DNA of 10,538 nucleotides from Alphaproteobacteria bacterium (lineage in GTDB: Bacteria; Pseudomonadota; Alphaproteobacteria; Micropepsales; Micropepsaceae), in contig CANGRN010000020.1 of NCBI GenBank assembly GCA_947455695.1, positions 1-10,538 of the forward strand, given 5' to 3'. Below the pieces are notes generated by a model that had not been told where the DNA came from, made no database searches, and saw only the letters and a list, made by a program, of their open reading frames with translations. Every line of letters begins with the position of its first letter. Position 1 is the stretch's first letter. Both the position numbers and the translations under genes were made by a program. Positions 1-7,031 of the stretch are shown here, one piece after another.

Positions 1-570
1 ATCGGCCTGGATGCGGACCGCATATTTGGCGGTGCCGAACACACCGACCTGGGCCACGCCCTCGATGGTGGAAAGCTGCCGGGCGAGCAGGGTCTCGGCA
101 TATTCGTCCACTTCCGAAGACTTCAGCGTCTTGGAACGCATGGCCAGGAACATGATCGGAATGTCGGCCGGGTTCTGCTTGCGGAAGGTGGGTGGCTGCG
201 GCAGCGCCTTGGGCAGGTTGCGGGTGGCTGCCGAAATGGCCGACTGCACGTCCTGCGCCGCGCCGTCCAGGCTGCGGTCCAGGCTGAACTGGAGCTGGAT
301 CTGCGTCGAGCCCTGGGTGCTGGTCGACGTCATCTGGTCGATGCCCTGGATCGCCGAGAACTGGTTCTCCAGGGGCGAGGCGACGGACGAGGCCATGGTG
401 TCGGGATCGGCGCCCGGCAGGCTGGCGTATACCGAGATAGTGGGGAAATCGATGTTGGGAAGATCGGAAACCGGCAGGCTGGCGTAACCAAAGCCGCCGA
501 AGATCACCAGCGCCGCCATGACCAGGGTGGTCATCACGGGGCGTTCGATAAAGGGTTTTGACAGGTTCAT
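1..570 (-). CDS. RND efflux permease, MdtB/MdtC type (N-terminal 190 codons, runs off window)
   Basis: This is the inner-membrane pump of a tripartite RND (HAE1-like) drug exporter, which uses the proton gradient to expel compounds through an adaptor and an outer-membrane channel. The reverse strand from ATG 570 reads MNLSKPFIERPVMTTLVMAA, followed by transmembrane helix 1 (about residues 11-30). The start of the periplasmic porter domain follows: LPNIDFPTISVYASLPGADP, then the SPLENQFS and FSLDRSLDGAAQDVQSAI segments and KQNPADIPIMFLAM (about residues 136-149). These match the MdtB/MdtC branch. Only about 190 of the usual 1,020-1,050 residues are visible, so the proton-relay residues cannot be checked. 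The start has an AAAAGG Shine-Dalgarno-like stretch about 8 bases upstream. The adaptor gene ends 13 bp before it, so the two are almost certainly one operon and form one pump. Its substrate cannot be inferred. Confidence 0.93.
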   Translation of the reverse strand, partial: MNLSKPFIERPVMTTLVMAALVIFGGFGYASLPVSDLPNIDFPTISVYASLPGADPDTMASSVASPLENQFSAIQGIDQMTSTSTQGSTQIQLQFSLDRSLDGAAQDVQSAISAATRNLPKALPQPPTFRKQNPADIPIMFLAMRSKTLKSSEVDEYAETLLARQLSTIEGVAQVGVFGTAKYAVRIQAD

Positions 571-583
571 GGGCTAGGCCTTT

Positions 584-1816
584 TCAGCCTTCATGGTCCT
601 GGGCGTGCGGCACTCTGCGCCGTCCGCTGGTCATCGCGCCCTTTCCGGCGCCGGGCATTTTCTTCTTGGCGCCGGTGACGGAGACCTTGGCGCCGGGAAT
701 GACGCGCAACTGGCCTTCGACGATCACCTGGTCACCCTTCTTGAGGTTGCCCGATACCGCTTCCATGACACCGTCATCGAACAGCACCTTCACGGGCACC
801 TGCTGGGCGGTGCCGTCCTTGACGACATAGACGAACTGGCCTTCAGGACCGGTGTTGACCGCTTCGCGCGGCACCTGGGTGGCATGGGGGATTTCCGCCA
901 GCGCCACCACCACGTCCACCAGCTGACCCGGCACCAGCGACAGGTCCTCATTGGGATAGGAGGCGCGCAGTTCAATGGTGCCGGTATTGCCGGTCACCGC
1001 ATTGGAAATGAAGTTGACCGGTATCGTGATGTCTTTGCCGCCGCCCGCGTCATGCAAGGCGACGTTCACGGTCAGGCCCTTGGTGCGCTGCATTTCCTGG
1101 ATGCGCGGCAAGTCCGACTGCGGCAGGGCGATCGAGATCTTCACCGGCTGGATTTCGTTCAGGGTCACCAGCGGCACGGCGTTGGTGCTGGCGGTCGAGG
1201 CGGCGACCATGTTGCCCGGCTGGACCAGCATGGGGCCGGTCTTGCCGTTCACCGGCGCGCGAATGGTGGTGAATTCCACATTGAGGCGGGCGGATTCCAC
1301 CGCCGCCTTGGCTTCCAGGTAAGCGGCTTCAGCGTCGTCGAACGCCTGGCCGGCAATGGCGTTCTGCGCCTTCAGCCGTGCATAACGGTCGGCCTTGGCC
1401 TTGGCGGAGGCCAGCGAGGCCAGCGCATTGTCATAGGTCGCCTGATAGGGGCGGGGGTCGATCTGGAACAGCGGGTCGCCGGCTTTCACCATCTGGCCTT
1501 CCTTGAAGAAAGCCTTGACCATCTGGCCCTGGATGCGGGCATTCACCGAAACGGTGGAATTGGCCAGCACGGTGCCGATGGTGCGCTCGATCACCGACAT
1601 GTTGCCGACCTGGACGGGCTCGACATGCACCGGCGCCGCCATCATGCGGCGGGGCGGGGGCGCGCTCGAATGGGTGAAGTACCAGAATCCGCCCAGCGCC
1701 AGCGCCAGCGCGACGCCGCCGATTACGGCAACGCGGCCGCGTCCGGCGGGGGCATTGTCATCCCGGTCGTCATCCCGCAACGGCGGGGTGTTGAGGGGAT
1801 TGATCTGGACGTTCAT
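584..1816 (-). CDS. Periplasmic adaptor (membrane fusion protein) of RND efflux pump, MdtA/AcrA-like
   Basis: This 410-residue protein bridges the RND permease to an outer-membrane factor. Order of parts: a charged N-terminus (1-27); one membrane anchor (about 28-47); the first half of the lipoyl/barrel-sandwich domain, with the VNARIQGQMVKAFFKEGQMV and DPLFQIDPRPYQA segments (about 90-126); a short alpha-hairpin (about 127-180); the second lipoyl half, TIRAPVNGKTGPMLVQPGNMV (about 184-204, R186-A-P); a beta-barrel (about 225-305); and a membrane-proximal domain (about 310-382). No lipobox Cys is seen, so it is anchored by a helix rather than as a lipoprotein. I chose ATG 1816 because AGGA lies about 8 bases upstream; an ATG at 1870 would add 18 residues unlike the family. 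The tail (about 383-410) is rich in Lys, Arg and His and goes beyond the conserved domain. It is the first gene of the efflux operon, with the permease directly downstream. No regulator gene is adjacent. Confidence 0.93.
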   Translation of the reverse strand: MNVQINPLNTPPLRDDDRDDNAPAGRGRVAVIGGVALALALGGFWYFTHSSAPPPRRMMAAPVHVEPVQVGNMSVIERTIGTVLANSTVSVNARIQGQMVKAFFKEGQMVKAGDPLFQIDPRPYQATYDNALASLASAKAKADRYARLKAQNAIAGQAFDDAEAAYLEAKAAVESARLNVEFTTIRAPVNGKTGPMLVQPGNMVAASTASTNAVPLVTLNEIQPVKISIALPQSDLPRIQEMQRTKGLTVNVALHDAGGGKDITIPVNFISNAVTGNTGTIELRASYPNEDLSLVPGQLVDVVVALAEIPHATQVPREAVNTGPEGQFVYVVKDGTAQQVPVKVLFDDGVMEAVSGNLKKGDQVIVEGQLRVIPGAKVSVTGAKKKMPGAGKGAMTSGRRRVPHAQDHEG

Positions 1817-1966
1817 TGACGAATTCCTGACACGACAGCCGGGGGAAGCCCCCTTGGTTACGGTATACACTTCACAACCCGCCGCACCTTGCCGGCGAAT
1901 TGACTGGCCGTTCCCCGATGCTGGAAGGTCCTTGAGGTCCGCCGCCTGGGCAGCGAAGCCTTGGGA

Positions 1967-2000
1967 TTTTGCCCTTTATGGCCCGGTATATAGGGCAAAA
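1967..2000. repeat. Inverted repeat, candidate operator or hairpin
   Basis: TTTTGCCCT (1967-1975) and AGGGCAAAA (1992-2000) are perfect 9-bp inverted arms around a 16-base spacer. The symmetry continues outward as GGG (1963-1965) against CCC (2001-2003) past one unpaired A. It lies between divergent promoters, about 150 bp from the adaptor start and 180 bp from typA, which suits a dimeric repressor site for the efflux operon. No regulator gene is in view, so the binding partner is unknown. The spacer contains TATATA (1987-1992), which could be a -10 element. Confidence 0.5.
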
Positions 2001-2050
2001 CCCTCTCAATAGTGTGGCGAAAAATCCCCGCGGGAACCCCGCAAAGGCCC

Positions 2051-2077
2051 GGAAAAGCTGGGAAAAGCGGTTAACCG
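2051..2077. repeat. Phased direct repeat plus 10-bp palindrome upstream of typA
   Basis: GGAAAAGC occurs at 2051-2058 and again at 2061-2068, exactly 10 bp apart, so both copies face the same side of the helix. The second copy runs into the perfect palindrome CGGTTAACCG (2068-2077), which holds TTAACC, similar to half of a CtrA box. The block ends about 35 bp upstream of the -35 hexamer called for typA, a usual place for an activator site. Function is inferred from position and symmetry only. Confidence 0.4.
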
Positions 2078-2112
2078 TGACGCGGCCAGGGCAGGGATCG
2101 CCCGCCGTGATG

Positions 2113-2142
2113 TTGCTCCGCAGCACTGCCAGCGTCTATACA
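2113..2142 (+). promoter_or_regulatory. Sigma70-like promoter for typA
   Basis: TTGCTC (2113-2118), an 18-bp spacer and TATACA (2137-2142) resemble a housekeeping promoter (TTGACA-17-TATAAT). Transcription would start near 2149, giving a leader of about 30 bases before the typA ATG at 2181. The leader has no clear Shine-Dalgarno sequence, which is odd for a well-expressed gene. Confidence 0.45.
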
Positions 2143-2180
2143 CCCGGCAAATCCGGCTCCCTCTTATTGATTCTGGTCCC

Positions 2181-4004
2181 ATGGAAATCCGCAATATCGC
2201 CATCATCGCGCACGTCGACCACGGCAAAACCACGCTGGTCGATCAGCTGTTGAAACAGTCCGGTTCGGTCCGCGAGAACCAGCACATGGACGAGCGCGCC
2301 ATGGACTCCAACGACCAGGAGCGTGAGCGCGGCATCACCATTCTGGCCAAGTGTACCAGCGTGGAATGGCACGGCACCCGCATCAACACGGTCGATACAC
2401 CCGGCCATGCCGACTTCGGCGGCGAAGTCGAACGCATCCTGTCCATGGTGGATGGCGTGGTGCTTCTGGTGGACGCGGCCGAAAGCGTCATGCCCCAGAC
2501 CAAGTTCGTGCTGTCCAAGGCGCTGAAGCTGGGCCTCAAGCCCATCGTGGTCATCAACAAGATCGACCGCCAGGACGCCCAGCCCAAGGAAACCCTGGAA
2601 TCCATCTTCGACCTGTTCCTGGCCCTGGAAGCCAACGACGACCAGCTGAATTTTCACTATCTTTACGCTTCGGGCCGCAATGGCTGGGCCGTCAAGGAGC
2701 TGGAGGACGAGCGCAAGAATCTCGATCCCCTGTTCCAGCTCATCGTGGACGATGTGCCCCCGCCCAAGCCCCAGGCGCTGGCCGGCGAAGAACATCCCTT
2801 CAAGATGCTGGTCACCACGCTGGAAGCCGACAACTTCCTGGGCCGTATCCTGACGGGCCGCATTGAATCGGGTGTCATCACCACCAACCGCAACATCAAG
2901 GCCCTGAACCGCGACGGCGAAACCATCGAGAAGACCCGCGTCACCAAGCTGCTGGCCTTCCGGGGCCTGGCCCGCGTGCCGGTCGAGCGCGCCGAGGCCG
3001 GCGACATCGTCGCCATTGCCGGACTGGAAAACGCCACCGTCGCCGACACGCTGTGCGACCTGACCGTCAACGAGCCGATCCCCTCGCACCCGATCGATCC
3101 GCCGACCCTGGCCATGACCATCTCGGTCAATGACAGCCCCTATGCCGGCCGCGAAGGCGACAAGGTGCAGTCCCGCGTCATCCGCGAACGCCTGCTGCGC
3201 GAAGCCGAAGGCAATGTCGCGCTCAAGGTGACCGAGACCGGCGACGGCGATTTCGAGGTGGCCGGCCGCGGCGAACTGCAGCTGGGCGTTTTGATCGAAT
3301 CCATGCGCCGCGAGGGCTTCGAGCTTTCGATCTCGCGTCCGCGCGTGCTGTTCAAGACCATCGACGGCGAGAAGATGGAGCCGATCGAGGAAGTCACGGT
3401 CGATGTCGACGATGCCTATACCGGCATCGTCATCGAAAAGGTCTCGATGCGCAAAGGCGAGATGGTGGACATGCGCCCCACCGGCGCCGGCAAGACCCGC
3501 ATCGTGTTCCACGCCCCCGCGCGGGGCCTGATCGGCTATCACGGCGAATTCCTCACCGACACGCGCGGCACCGGCGTGATGAACCGCATGTTCCTGGATT
3601 ATGCCCCGCACAAGGGCAGCGTCGGCGGCCGCACCAATGGCGTGCTGATCTCCACCGAGCAGGGCGAAGCGGTGACCTACGGCCTCTGGTACATCGAAGA
3701 ACGCGGCAAGCTGTTCATCACCACCGGCGCCAAGGTCTATGAAGGCATGATCATCGGCCAGAACGCCAAGGACAATGACCTGGACGTCAATCCGCTCAAG
3801 TCCAAGCAGCTGACCAACATCCGCACCACGTCCAAGGACGAGGCGGTCAAGCTGACCCCGATTGTCCCGATGACCCTGGAACAGGCGATGGCGTATATCG
3901 AGGATGACGAGCTGGTCGAAGTGACCCCCCAGAACATCCGCCTGCGCAAGCGCGCGCTGCTGCCTCACCTGCGCAAGCGGGCGAAGCAGTCGATGGACGC
4001 TTAA
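2181..4004 (+). CDS. typA: Translational GTPase TypA/BipA
   Basis: This 607-residue ribosome-associated GTPase of the EF-G/LepA superfamily helps 50S subunit assembly, especially in the cold and under stress, in the cytoplasm. All GTPase signatures are present: G1 AHVDHGKT (10-17), G2 RGITI (50-54), G3 DTPGH (72-76) with His76, and G4 NKID (126-129). They are followed by the BipA-type SGRNGWA segment. The beta-barrel domain II, two EF-G-like domains and the C-terminal BipA-specific domain follow; [20 protein letters not shown] and the [19 protein letters not shown] stretch are typical. Length agrees with the family norm of about 605-610, so it is complete. The start is the ATG that puts [16 protein letters not shown] at the extreme N-terminus, as in homologues, although no good Shine-Dalgarno precedes it. 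Its stop overlaps the stop of the opposing antiporter gene by 4 bp, so no private terminator fits between them. Confidence 0.98.
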   Translation: MEIRNIAIIAHVDHGKTTLVDQLLKQSGSVRENQHMDERAMDSNDQERERGITILAKCTSVEWHGTRINTVDTPGHADFGGEVERILSMVDGVVLLVDAAESVMPQTKFVLSKALKLGLKPIVVINKIDRQDAQPKETLESIFDLFLALEANDDQLNFHYLYASGRNGWAVKELEDERKNLDPLFQLIVDDVPPPKPQALAGEEHPFKMLVTTLEADNFLGRILTGRIESGVITTNRNIKALNRDGETIEKTRVTKLLAFRGLARVPVERAEAGDIVAIAGLENATVADTLCDLTVNEPIPSHPIDPPTLAMTISVNDSPYAGREGDKVQSRVIRERLLREAEGNVALKVTETGDGDFEVAGRGELQLGVLIESMRREGFELSISRPRVLFKTIDGEKMEPIEEVTVDVDDAYTGIVIEKVSMRKGEMVDMRPTGAGKTRIVFHAPARGLIGYHGEFLTDTRGTGVMNRMFLDYAPHKGSVGGRTNGVLISTEQGEAVTYGLWYIEERGKLFITTGAKVYEGMIIGQNAKDNDLDVNPLKSKQLTNIRTTSKDEAVKLTPIVPMTLEQAMAYIEDDELVEVTPQNIRLRKRALLPHLRKRAKQSMDA

Positions 4005-5206
4005 CGGGCCAGGAGGCCCAGCCTGCGCAACAGCAGCGGCATGGTCAGGCCCTGTGCCAGCACCGAAAAGGCGACCACGCCGAAGGTCACGATAACGATA
4101 TCGTCGCGCAACGGCACGCTGGAAGGCAATGACAGGGTGAGGGCCAGTGCCAGCGCGCCGCGCAGGCCGCCCCACCACAAGACATGTTGTTCGGCGGCGC
4201 TCATGGCCCATCGCGAACCGCGGAAAGCCAGGCTGATCGGATAGACCGTCAAGGCCCGTCCCACCTAGACCAGAGCGATGGCGATTCCCAGCGCGGCGTA
4301 GCCCAGCTGGGCGAAGGGAATGCGCGCGACGGTGGCGCCGATCAACAGAAACACCAGCGAGTTCGCCAGGAAGGCGGCGAAATCCCAAAGCTCCAGTACG
4401 AAGACACGGCCCTGGGCCGACAAGCCCGGGATTTTGCCGCTGCCGCGCAAACCCAGGCTTCCCACCAGCAAGCCGGCGCTCACCGTGGCGAGCACGCCCG
4501 ACACATGGAAATATTCCGCCAGCAGAAATGAGCCATAAGCCACGACGGCTGTCACGGCCGCTTCCACGATGTGCTCGCGCGTGCGCCCCATTATGGCGAT
4601 TCCGATAGCGCCTGCGATCAATCCGATGGCGATACCACCGCCGGATGTCGTCACCACGGCCCAGCCTGCATCCAGCGCGCTGCCGGAGCGCGCTTGGGCC
4701 CAGCTGAAAACCAGCCCGAACAGAACCGCGGCGACCCCGTCATTGAACAGGCTTTCGCTCTCCACCAGCAGCCTTAGGCGGCCGCCGATGCCGGTGTCCT
4801 TGAACATGGCGATCACGGCGACCGGATCAGTCGCGGCGATCAGCACGCCTAAGGTGAGGGCAGAGGCCAGCGGCCATGCCAACAACCACACCATGCCGCC
4901 GGACACGATGCCCGCGGACACAACCACGCCTAGGATGCTCAACACCAGGACCGGCACCATATCGCGCCGCAATTCATGCCAAGGGATATTCAGTGCGGCC
5001 TCGAACAGCAAAGGCGGCAGGATCGCATCGAAGATGATGTCATGGGTCAGGGCGATGCCGGTGTCATATCGGCTGAAGGCCAGTGCTGCGCCCGCCGCCA
5101 CCAGTCCGACCGTGTAGGGCAGCGACAGGCGGCGCGCGACGATGGCGACCAGAATTGCGATCACCAGAAGCGCCAGGGTGCGTGCTATGACAAGATCCAT
5201 GGGCAT
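4001..5206 (-). pseudogene. CPA1/NhaP-type cation:proton antiporter, interrupted by an in-frame amber codon
   Basis: The reverse strand encodes a multi-span Na+(K+)/H+ exchanger of about 400 residues, split by TAG at 4267-4265. Residues 1-313 (5206-4268) hold the early helices, FEAALNI (68-74), ATDPVAV (125-131) and ESLFNDG (151-157). The last two are the unwound-helix and Asn-Asp ion-binding motifs of CPA1 exchangers. After the stop the same frame continues for 87 codons with WGGLRGALALALTLSLP, then TFGVVAFSVLAQGLTMPLL and RRLGL, the normal C-terminal helices and the conserved Arg. Homologues usually read LVWVGRAL where this reads LV-stop-VGRAL, so a single TGG-to-TAG change explains the break. 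The truncated protein would lack the last two or three helices and is probably inactive. The downstream part begins with GTG but has no Shine-Dalgarno. TAG also ends the gene at 9664, so general recoding is unlikely. Start ATG 5206 has GGGA about 11 bases upstream; ATG 5200 is the alternative. Confidence 0.88.
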
Positions 5207-5310
5207 TTATATGGCTGTCCCTGTTCCAAGCACAATCAAAGCCGGCCAGCCGGTGTCGCTGTGCCCCCAAGCCTGTTTCTGAAACGTCCCGAAGCACCTA
5301 TAAGGTCGTC

Positions 5311-6120
5311 ATGTCCGTGACCGTCGACGAGAAGATGATCGCCTTCGCCAACCGGCTGGCCGATGCCTCCGGGGCGGTGATCCGTCCCTTTTTCCGCCAG
5401 CGGATCGATGTGACGCACAAGGCCGGTGTCCATGCCTTCGATCCGGTCACCGAAGCCGACCGCGGCGCCGAGCGCGCCATCCGCGCCATCATCGAACGCG
5501 ACCGCCCGCAGGATGCCATCCTGGGCGAGGAGTATGGCGAAAAGCCCGCCGGCCTTTCCGCCAACAAGTGGCGCTGGGTGCTGGACCCGGTGGACGGCAC
5601 ACGCGCCTTCATCACCGGGCGGCATGAATGGGGCTCGCTGATCGCGCTGGAGCATGACGGCATCCCGGTCCTGGGCATCCTGGACCAGCCGGTGCTGGGC
5701 GAACGCTTCCTGGGCGTGAATGGCCGTTCGGTGCTGCTGGAAGGCGAAAAGCGCACGCCCCTGCATGTGCGCGCATGCGAAGCGCTGAAAGACGCCATCC
5801 TCTGCACCACCGATCCGTCCGCCTATATGTCGCCGGACGAACAGGCGGCCTTCGCGCGGGTGAAAGCCCATGCGCGCCTGACCCGCTATCACGGCGACTG
5901 CTACATCTTCGCCATGCTGGCGATGGGATTTGTGGATTTGGTGATCGAGGGGCCGCTGCATCGCTGGGACGTGGCGGCGATGATCCCGCTGGTCGAGGGC
6001 GCCGGCGGCATCATCACCGGCTGGGATGGCGAGCCCTGGCGCGAAGGGGCGCGCACCCTGGCTTGCGGCGACAAGCGCGTGCACAGCCAAGCTGTGGCGC
6101 TGTTGTCCGGCAAGGGCTGA
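5311..6120 (+). CDS. hisN: Inositol-monophosphatase-family phosphatase, probably histidinol-phosphatase HisN
   Basis: This 269-residue Mg2+-dependent phosphomonoesterase is complete and of normal length. Family motifs are intact: DPVTEADRGAE (44-54), the metal-binding GEEYGE (72-77), WVLDPVDGTRAFITG (89-103) with Asp92 and Asp95, and the C-terminal WDVAAMIPLVEGAGG (219-233) with Asp220. The DGTRAFI-G-WG and YHGDCYIFAMLAMGFVDLV (193-211) segments resemble the HisN branch, which removes phosphate from L-histidinol phosphate in histidine synthesis, more than SuhB or CysQ. No other histidine gene is nearby, so this substrate is inferred from sequence alone; inositol or fructose-1,6-bisphosphate phosphatase activity remains possible. 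The ATG has AAGG about six bases upstream. The gene is divergent from the broken antiporter across 104 bp and appears to stand alone. Confidence 0.88.
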   Translation: MSVTVDEKMIAFANRLADASGAVIRPFFRQRIDVTHKAGVHAFDPVTEADRGAERAIRAIIERDRPQDAILGEEYGEKPAGLSANKWRWVLDPVDGTRAFITGRHEWGSLIALEHDGIPVLGILDQPVLGERFLGVNGRSVLLEGEKRTPLHVRACEALKDAILCTTDPSAYMSPDEQAAFARVKAHARLTRYHGDCYIFAMLAMGFVDLVIEGPLHRWDVAAMIPLVEGAGGIITGWDGEPWREGARTLACGDKRVHSQAVALLSGKG

Positions 6121-6123
6121 CGC

Positions 6124-6156
6124 GTTTCCACGAAGCTGCCACAAAGCAGTGGAAAC
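6124..6156 (+). repeat. Hairpin just after the hisN-like gene, possible weak terminator
   Basis: GTTTCCA (6124-6130) pairs with TGGAAAC (6150-6156). Inside, CTGC (6136-6139) pairs with GCAG (6146-6149) around CACAAA. The hairpin begins four bases after the TGA of the phosphatase gene. No run of T follows, so it is not a standard intrinsic terminator; it could stabilise the 3' end or act with Rho. Confidence 0.4.
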
Positions 6157-6172
6157 ATCGAATTTCACGCCA

Positions 6173-6260
6173 TGATTTGGCGCGCAATTCAGGCGCTTTC
6201 GCACAGTGTTGCCGCAATTTGCCTTTGTTCCATGGCTGCGAAACCTGCGCGCCAAAATCA
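6173..6260. repeat. Nested inverted repeats upstream of the Pro/Ala-rich gene
   Basis: TTTGGCGCGCA (6176-6186) and TGCGCGCCAAA (6246-6256) are perfect 11-bp inverted arms. They extend outward with TGA (6173-6175) against TCA (6258-6260) past one extra A. Inside them TTTCGCA (6197-6203) pairs with TGCGAAA (6237-6243). The whole 88-bp block could form a long branched hairpin in RNA or a cruciform in DNA. It ends about 40 bases before the ATG of the next gene, so it is either a structured leader or a binding region upstream of it. No open reading frame of note lies here. Confidence 0.5.
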
Positions 6261-6302
6261 CGTTGTCTATCCGAAGCCAATCAATTCCCTTTGGAGGACA
6301 GC

Positions 6303-6974
6303 ATGTCTCTGCGCGACTTTAACTCGCCTTCCGATGACCCGATCGCCCTGCACAACAGCCCGCAGGGCAATGGCGGCGGTCTGGGCAATTTCCACACCAC
6401 CAATCCCGAAGATCGCGAACCCAACAACACGCCCAAGATCGTGGGCGCGCTGGCTGTGGCGTTGATGATCGGCGCTGCCGGCGTGGGCCTGTTCGCCTAC
6501 ACGTCGGGGGCGTCCAACAAGCCGATGGTGACCGCCAATGCCGCGATGCCGGCGCCGGTCGTGCCGCCCGCGCCTGTGGCACAGCCTGAGGCTGCCATGA
6601 CCCCGGCGGCTGACACGTCTGCTCCGATGCCGGCCGCTTCGACCGACACCAAGCCTGCGCCCATCGCGCCGGTAAAGTCGGCTTCGGCCAAGCATGCCCG
6701 CAGCAGCACCAGCATCGCTTTGTCGGCGCCGGTGGAAACGGCTCCGGTGCAGCAGGCGGCGGCGACCCCCGAACCGGTTGCGCCCGCCCCGTCGCCCAAT
6801 GACGTGGCGGCTGCCAATACCCAGCCGGTAGGCGCTGCGCCCGCGACGACGGCTTCGGATGCTCCGGCCACGGTCCAGGACCAGCAGTCTGCCGCCACCC
6901 CGGCGCCGGCTGCTCCGGCCCAGCCTGCCGCGTCGCCTGCTCCGGCCCAGTCGGCTGGCCAGGTGGCTCAGTAA
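6303..6974 (+). CDS. Pro/Ala-rich single-pass membrane protein, function unknown
   Basis: I do not recognise this 223-residue protein. It has a polar, Gly/Asn-rich N-terminus (1-44), one hydrophobic helix (about 46-67, IVGALAVALMIGAAGVGLFA) and a long low-complexity tail (about 74-223) made mostly of Ala and Pro, with Thr, Ser, Val and Gln. Lys and Arg are almost absent from the tail apart from KSASAKHARSS (about 123-133). The arrangement suggests a short cytoplasmic end and an extended periplasmic spacer, similar in style to TonB-like or cell-wall-spanning linkers, but no TonB C-terminal, SPOR, LysM or OmpA domain is visible. ATG 6303 is preceded by a strong GGAGGA at 6294-6299; the same frame is open far upstream only because it shadows the phosphatase gene. 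It is followed by a good terminator and appears to be a one-gene transcript. Confidence 0.8.
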   Translation: MSLRDFNSPSDDPIALHNSPQGNGGGLGNFHTTNPEDREPNNTPKIVGALAVALMIGAAGVGLFAYTSGASNKPMVTANAAMPAPVVPPAPVAQPEAAMTPAADTSAPMPAASTDTKPAPIAPVKSASAKHARSSTSIALSAPVETAPVQQAAATPEPVAPAPSPNDVAAANTQPVGAAPATTASDAPATVQDQQSAATPAPAAPAQPAASPAPAQSAGQVAQ

Positions 6975-6994
6975 CGATCAGCCAAGTGAAAGAC

Positions 6995-7031
6995 ATCGCG
7001 CTCCGGTTCACACCGGGGCGCGATTCTTTTT
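6995..7031 (+). terminator. Intrinsic terminator of the Pro/Ala-rich gene, overlapping the opposing gene
   Basis: A 13-bp stem (6995-7007 against 7012-7024) with one T-G wobble and a TCAC loop is followed by TTCTTTTT. It lies 20 bases after the stop at 6974. Most of it also codes, in antisense, for the last residues (KKNRAPV) and the stop of the alpha/beta hydrolase on the minus strand. Confidence 0.85.

Larger units (their letters stand above)
1817..2180. promoter_or_regulatory. Divergent control region between the efflux operon and typA
   Basis: These 364 bases separate two genes that start outward in opposite directions, so promoters for both must lie here. I see no convincing gene: short frames on both strands are open by composition only. 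Recognisable structure is an inverted repeat (1967-2000), a phased direct repeat fused to a 10-bp palindrome (2051-2077) and a sigma70-like promoter facing typA (2113-2142). I could not find a well-spaced -35/-10 pair for the efflux operon. A GATTC (GANTC class, the CcrM methylation motif of alphaproteobacteria) sits just before the typA start. Confidence 0.6.

Noticed and set aside
593..1819. A 408-codon plus-strand frame over the efflux adaptor
   Set aside because: It is antisense to a clear adaptor gene, with His/Gly/Arg-rich shadow composition and no family motif.
4001..4264. Independent 87-codon gene starting at GTG
   Set aside because: It is in frame with, and homologous to the C-terminus of, the interrupted antiporter, and has no ribosome-binding site of its own.
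2136..4388. A 750-codon open frame on the minus strand across typA and the antiporter end
   Set aside because: It lies antisense to the unmistakable typA gene, is rich in His, Asp, Gly and Gln as expected for the complement of GC-biased codons, and has no recognisable domain. It also crosses the typA promoter.
5236..6261. A 341-codon minus-strand frame over the phosphatase gene
   Set aside because: It is a complement shadow of the IMPase-family gene and has no domain or ribosome-binding site.
5775..6302. Upstream in-frame extension of the Pro/Ala-rich protein
   Set aside because: It overlaps the phosphatase gene in another frame; GGAGGA and ATG 6303 mark the real start.
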